Of a stretch of 64,000 nucleotides of DNA, positions 59,262-64,000 are shown piece by piece. The stretch's first letter is position 1. Each line of letters opens with the position of its first letter. The notes under the pieces are model-generated. The model did not search any database, was not told the origin of the DNA, and saw only the letters and a program-made list of their open reading frames with translations. Source of the stretch: Isoetes taiwanensis (taxonomy: Eukaryota > Streptophyta > Lycopodiopsida > Isoetales > Isoetaceae); contig JAJEKV010000060.1 of the NCBI GenBank assembly GCA_021234155.1, positions 1,826,988-1,890,987 of the forward strand, read 5' to 3'. The translations under genes and the position numbers were made by a program.

Positions 59262-60785
59262 TCCAGAAACCCACATATAGATAATAGATTGAGAATGGAC
59301 TAATTGTAATGGGTTAGAAAAAATAGACATGATTCACGAGGTGATTAGTTGCTACAAAATTTTGAAGAACTTTATTAGATCTCATATACATGGGTTTTTG
59401 TGCAATAGAAACGACATGAAATAGTAATACAAAATAGTATTGTAGTGCCTTATCAACTTGTTTACTAGATGCCCTACATCACAAGCGTGCAGCTGCTTCG
59501 CACCTAGATAATTTGCCTGCCTCTTCTCTACATTTTTATATAAAATATCACCTAGATGATTGAGCACTAGGAAACTTGGCGTGCCTCCTCTCTACATTTT
59601 TATTTGTTTCTTTGTTTGAAGTACATATGCCATCTGGTCTACGCAGAAGATAAAATTTAATTCAATTATTTCTATTTCTTATGTCTAGTTTGGGACGTAG
59701 CAACTAAATCTTACACAATTTCAAAGATTCAAATGGAATGTGATAGGATATATTGGAGTTTGCAACATTTTGGATCCAATTTCATTTGCAATTTCGTACC
59801 AAATGACACAAAGTTCACTTGTTTACAATTATTACATTAGTTTAGCATGGAATAAGCTTCTTGAGAATTGAATATGAGTTGAATTGAATTGGACTTAATT
59901 GAATTGAGATGACAAAACAGAAACGAGTCCACTGATAGAATAAGCACAAAGTAGTAGAACTTAGCAATCTTTTATAAAATGTAAGGTTCACTCATTCTAC
60001 TCAATGTACATGTATTGTGCTACATATTCTAAAACGAGGTGCACCCTGGACTACCAGTCGCCGGATCCATTGATCCTATGGCCCATGTTTTGGGCACATC
60101 CGGTTTCGTTATGGTCATTTATGATTGGGGACGTTTTTTATAATTTTTAAATGTGAAACACGAGTTAAGCTAAGTTTTTGATAGAATATTGAACCTCTAT
60201 ATGGCTTTTGCCTAAGGGTTTTAGAATATGAAGAATGAGGGCTTGAACCTTTATCAAAATAACTCAAATCTCCTAATAAGACTACTTTGATCAATATACC
60301 CAAGAAGTTAACATATATCATAATAACATATATGTTCTTATGTTTGTCCTCCGAATCCGCCGTTGATCCGGAGATCCCCACGGCTCCGGCTTTGGGACGT
60401 ATCCTACGACCCCGGGCGGCTTGGGAGTTTGTTTGCATTATATGTAAGCAATCCTACGGTCCGTTGATCCGATCCCCGATCGCCGGTCCGAGATCCTACG
60501 GCTCACGTTGCTTTGGGACACATCCTACGGTGCACATGGCTTTGGGAATTATATGTAATCGATCCTACGGACTAGGTTGATTCGATCCAGATCGTCGATC
60601 CGAGATCCTACTACCACGTTGTTTTGGGACACATCCTAGATTGCACATGACTTTGGGAATTATATGTAATAGATCCTATGGCTCGGTTGCTTTTAATTAT
60701 TGTCACGTGGTGAGATCTCGACCCTTGATCGGGTCCAAGATCCTACGGTAGGAAAAGGCTTTTAAAATTTTTATGTTGTGTGGAA

Positions 60786-60838
60786 GATTCGAACCCTAGC
60801 CATTGACCCCTCAGCCCCCCATTCTAAGCACTAGACCA
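60786..60838 (-). repeat. tRNA-like A/B-box unit, left arm
   Basis: Minus strand carries TGGTCTAGTGC (A box-like) and, 43 bp downstream, GGTTCGAATCT (B box with one mismatch). It is the inverted partner of the unit at 62597. Confidence 0.6.
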
Positions 60839-60917
60839 AGCACTAATTCCATAAATAATTAATGTTTCAAATATACCTAAGAGTAATGTTTCCATTAAGA
60901 TAAAATAGACTATAACA

Positions 60918-60996
60918 TTCTAGCTAGTTCAAGAAAGTTCTAGAATGTTCCGGAAGGCTCTAAAAAGTTCTAGAATCTTCTAGAAAGTTCTAGAAC
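60918..60996. promoter_or_regulatory. Phased TTCnnGAAnn run (HSE consensus), left arm
   Basis: TTC triplets at 60928, 60938, 60948, 60968, 60978 and 60988 and GAA triplets at 60933, 60943, 60953, 60973, 60983 and 60993 keep a 10-bp period over about 70 bp (for example TTCtaGAAtgTTCcgGAA). This is the inverted GAA/TTC pattern bound by heat-shock factors; binding is inference. Confidence 0.75.
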
Positions 60997-61640
60997 ATAA
61001 GAGAATCTTAGGGGGATCTAAGAAAAGTCTTCCAGAAAGTTCCAAATTATTCTAATAAGTTTTAGAATGTTCTAGAATGTAGGGGAATCTACGGGAATGT
61101 AAGGAAATCTAGGGAAATACTTCCAGAAAGTTCTAGAATATATTGAAAGTATTAAAATGTTCCAGAAAGTCTTAGAATGTTCTAAAAAGTTCTAGAATGT
61201 AAAGGAATCCAGAAGAATCTAATAGAATCTAAGAAAATCTTATAAAATGTAAGAGAATCTAGGAAAATATTTACAAGCCTAAGGGAATCTCTTAAAATCT
61301 GGTGGTTAAGGGAATCTTCATAAAATCTAAGGGAATCTAAGAAAAAGTTGATGAAATCTTAGAGTATCTAGGGGAATCTTTATAGAATCTCTTTGAATCT
61401 CATATAATGTAAGGGAACCTAGGGCAATCTCATAAAGTCTAAAGGGATCTAAGGGAATCTATGGGGATCTAGGGGGATCTTCATAGAATCTTGGAGAATC
61501 TATGGAAATATAATGGAATCTAGAGGGAATCTTATAAAATTTAGAGGAATCTCCACGAAACCTTCAAGAGAACCTTGGTAGAATCTTAGAGAATCTATGA
61601 ATTTAGAGTATTCTCAAAAGATTCTTTTAGAATGTAGGGC
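60997..61640. repeat. Degenerate 10-bp minisatellite, left arm
   Basis: Units of the type aagGgAATCT recur at 10-bp steps (for example six in a row from 61201), interrupted by occasional shifts. The array grades into the TTCnnGAAnn run, suggesting that both derive from one 10-bp unit. Confidence 0.8.
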
Positions 61641-61672
61641 ACGACAAGAACTTGCAGCAAAAAAGCAGCATA

Positions 61673-61826
61673 GGAACATGCTAAAACTCGGACATGCACA
61701 GTAGGACGCATTAAATTTCTTGTATATATAGGAACATGCTAAAACTCGGACATGCACCGTAGGACGCATTAAATTTCTTGTATATTAATGCGTCCTACGG
61801 TGCATGTCCGAGTTTTAGCATGTTCC
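61673..61826. repeat. Central 58-bp direct repeat and 40-bp perfect hairpin
   Basis: GGAACATGCTAAAACTCGG starts at 61673 and 61731 (58-bp direct repeat). 61731-61770 and 61787-61826 are exact reverse complements over 40 bp around a 16-base loop. The stem contains CGTCCTACGGTGCATG, also seen near 23005. Confidence 0.95.
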
Positions 61827-61849
61827 TACGTGCAAGTTCTTGTAAAAGA

Positions 61850-62430
61850 ATCTCTTGATAGATTCCCTAAGATTCTACCAAGGTTCTCTTAGAGGGTTCG
61901 TGAGCATTTCTCTAAATTTTATAAGATTCCCTCTAGATTCTATTAGATTTCCCTAGATTCTCCAAGATTCTATGAAGATCCCCTTAGATTCATTTAGATT
62001 TTATGATATTGCCCTAGGTTCCTTTACATTACATGAGATTCAAAGAGATTCTATAAAGATTCCCTTAGATACTCTAAGATTTCATCAACATTTTCTTAGA
62101 TTCCCTTAGATTTTATGAAGATTCTTTTTAGATCCCCAGCATTTTAAGAGATTCCCTTAGGCTTGTAAATATTTTCCTAGATTCTCTTACATTTTATAAG
62201 ATTTTCTTACATTCTATTAAATTCTTTCTCGATTCCTTTACATTCTATAACTTTTTAGAACATTCTAAGACTTTACGGAACATTCTAAGACTTTCAATAT
62301 ATTCTAGAACTTTTCGAAGTATTTCCTAGATTTCCTTACATTCCAGAGATTCCCTACATTCTAGAACATTCTAAAAATTATTAGAACAATTTGGAACTTT
62401 CTGGAAGAATTTTCTTAGATCCCCTCTAGA
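61850..62430. repeat. Degenerate 10-bp minisatellite, right arm
   Basis: Mirror image of the left array, with AGATTCCctt-type units at about 10-bp steps. Less regular than the left arm near 62050-62150. Confidence 0.75.
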
Positions 62431-62440
62431 TTCTCTTATG

Positions 62441-62508
62441 TTCTAGAACTTTCTAGAAGATTCTAGAACTTTCTAGAGCCTTCCAGAACATTCTAGAACC
62501 TTCTTGAA
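62441..62508. promoter_or_regulatory. Phased TTCnnGAAnn run (HSE consensus), right arm
   Basis: TTC at 62441, 62451, 62461, 62471, 62481, 62491 and 62501 with GAA five bases after each, except GAG at 62476. That is seven 10-bp units, thirteen of fourteen half-sites perfect. HSF-type heat-shock elements need three such half-sites; here they are phased over 68 bp. Confidence 0.8.
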
Positions 62509-62596
62509 CTAGCTAGAATATTATAGTCTATTTTATCTTAATGGGAATATTACCCTTAAGTATATTTGAAACATAAACGTTCATGGAATTAATGCT

Positions 62597-62650
62597 TGGT
62601 CTAGTGGTTAAAATGGGGGGTTGGGAGGTCAATGGCCAGGGTTCGAATCC
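62597..62650 (+). repeat. tRNA-like A/B-box unit, right arm
   Basis: TGGTCTAGTGG (62597-62607) and GGTTCGAATCC (62640-62650) match the pol III A and B boxes with tRNA-like spacing. No acceptor-stem pairing was found, so it is a tRNA-derived (SINE-like) promoter rather than a tRNA gene. Confidence 0.65.
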
Positions 62651-63149
62651 TCCGCACAACATAAAAATTTTAAAAGCCTTTTCCTAAGGGATGAGCATTC
62701 AACTTGGGTCGTAGGATCTTGGACTCGATCAAGGGTCGAGATCTCACGCAACATGAGCCATAATTCCCAAAGTCATGTACAGGATGTGTCCCAAAGCAAC
62801 GTGAGCCATACGATCTCAGACCGACGATCAGGATCGAATCAACGTGAACCGTAGGATCGCGTCTATATGAATTATATATAAACTCCCAGGCCATACGAGC
62901 CGTAGGATGCGATCCCAAAGCCACGTGAGCCGTCGGATCTCAAACGGACGGTCGGATAAGCGCGACAAACATAAGAACATATATAGAGTAGATATTTTTT
63001 GAATAAAGGAAATTTTTGTATTTTATATAATAAAAAGTATATAATACAATGTTTTAATCTCCAAGAGGACTATTATAGAAGTAACCTCAACATCTTCATC
63101 TTCTAAAAGAAGTATAAGATAGATACCAATAATTAAACCTGATTCTTAA

Positions 63150-63760
63150 AATGTTGCGACTGAAATGCATAGTGGAGTCTTTGCATTGTCGAGGGGGGTC
63201 CACGTTCCCTCAAGCTGGCTAGACTTAGTACAAGCCTGGCCTCCAAACTCCTCCCATAAAGCCCTGGTGCGAGATATAGAAGCTCCTATATATCCCTTTA
63301 TCTCGGTAATCTCCTTTGAAGGGTCACCGAGGGCTGCTCTTCCACTTTGCGTTATCCCATCAAGGAGCCCAGTACATCCTTGATACATATAAGCCCAACC
63401 AAATCACCAAATCTACCTATTCACTACTTTTGGAGTAGAATAGAAGACAAGCTATACCATCAAGTTGCCATTGCATATATTACTCGTACCAAAATAGAAA
63501 ATAGTGAAAGAAAGAAATAAATCAATGTAAGAAGGGCGGCCTGCCATTTTGCTCATAGAAGTTGCCAATGCTTCGTGGATTCTGGTCTCTCAGCTTATAA
63601 ACAAATAAATCACATGTGAGCAAGTAGTCAACCTAAAACCGGCTAGATAAAAATATATGCCCGGTAGCCGGACTCCTCCCTCAAAAGTCAGGGTGCAAGA
63701 TATGTAGATTTTCCTGCCTATATCAATCCCTAGCTCAGCTATTCAATTCAAAACAATCCT
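63150..63760. repeat. Degenerate direct repeat pair, possibly coding
   Basis: CAAACTCCTCCCATAAAGCC-type text near 63242 (CTGGTGCGAGATATAGAAG) resembles GGACTCCTCCCTCAAAAGTC near 63668 (AGGGTGCAAGATATGTAGA), about 425 bp apart. The minus strand of copy 1 reads EIKGYIGASISRTRALWEEF then GGQACTK. I do not recognise a family. Confidence 0.4.
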
Positions 63761-64000
63761 AACAGATTATTTGCATTCAAACTAAGGAGGCCCAGAGGTG
63801 CCGGAGTACCTGATTTTTTCTTTAAAACACATTTTGCCTTCCGCCCAAGAAGAAAGGGTAAGAGTAAAAGTATAATGCTTAACAAAACTGCAAGATTTTA
63901 CCTCTTTGGATGAAGCTTACCCAATACAAATCCAGAACATGAATATGCTTCAATCTGAGACATCTCAGCCTGCACAAAATCTATCCTTTCTAGGTCGAGC

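Larger units (their letters stand above)
60328..62984. mobile_element. Large imperfect palindrome (foldback element)
   Basis: ATATATGTTCTTATGTTTGTC at 60328 is matched inverted by GACAAACATAAGAACATATAT ending at 62984. Homology continues inward: GATCCTACGG-type sub-repeats, an A/B-box unit, TATAGTCTATTTTATCTTAAT, a TTCnnGAAnn run, a 10-bp array, and a perfect 40-bp central stem. Arms are about 1.2-1.4 kb. The left arm has an extra 58-bp copy of the central sequence. The arms are roughly 80-90 percent identical by eye. There is no transposase ORF and no clear target duplication. It could be a foldback transposon or an inverted duplication. Confidence 0.85.

Noticed and set aside
62597-62650. 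tRNA gene
   Set aside because: A and B boxes are present but no 7-bp acceptor stem or anticodon arm could be paired, so it is kept only as a tRNA-like unit.

Overview
This 64 kb window looks like intergenic, repeat-rich DNA from a land-plant nuclear genome. The evidence is AT-rich sequence, GT/AG-type exon edges, plant-type gene fragments (DYW-class PPR E/E+ motif, ACA-type Ca2+-ATPase, uS12/RPS23, MSI1-like WD40, HEN4/RCF3-like KH protein), Ty1/copia, a Ty3 chromovirus, L1-like and RTE-like LINEs and poly-T-ended retro-inserts. A reverse transcriptase with a Penelope-like rather than LINE-like motif B, plus very heavy nesting, would fit a large genome such as a fern, lycophyte or conifer; the sequence does not decide which. 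I find no intact protein-coding gene, no rRNA, no bona fide tRNA and no CRISPR array. Nearly all ORFs over 60 codons are either pieces of broken genes and transposons or chance.

Layout. 0.2-3.2 kb: a decayed RT element with an RGG-rich first ORF (minus strand). About 3.2-26.6 kb: successive blocks of roughly 4-7 kb, each carrying broken pieces of unrelated host genes, all on the minus strand (MSI1-like; PPR; Ca2+-ATPase; KH protein; RPS23; perhaps a malectin-type receptor). Related terminal modules at 10.0-10.46, 16.38-16.88 and 22.7-23.0 kb separate them, with a more distant HSE/TATA block at 26.5 kb. 26.9-31.7 kb: a LINE tail and an unrecognised repeat family. 33.3-36.7 kb: a 5'-truncated L1-like LINE (minus) followed by a 157-bp foldback MITE and an inverted copy of the unrecognised family. 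37.5-38.6 kb: a minisatellite. 40.1-41.1 kb: an unrecognised exon cluster. 41.8-46.1 kb: a chromovirus (plus) broken by a MULE-like element and a LINE tail and abutted by a DNA element with inverted ends.

49.1-56.7 kb is a three-level nest: an RTE-type LINE (plus) is split in its RT between motif B and YADD by a Ty1/copia element (minus, about 464-bp LTRs). The copia RNase H is in turn split by a 2.67-kb LTR-like insert. 56.7-60 kb holds a GTCA-rich patch, a pol III-like box and exon-like pieces of an unrecognised membrane protein.

60.3-63.0 kb is a large imperfect palindrome. Its arms contain, from outside in, short repeats, a tRNA-like A/B-box unit, a perfectly phased run of TTCnnGAAnn units (the heat-shock-element consensus) that decays into a longer 10-bp minisatellite, and a perfect 40-bp central hairpin. 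The three most unusual features are this palindrome, the modular same-strand gene-fragment blocks and the odd RT element. The genes do not form a pathway; the window records repeated transposition, gene-fragment capture and decay.
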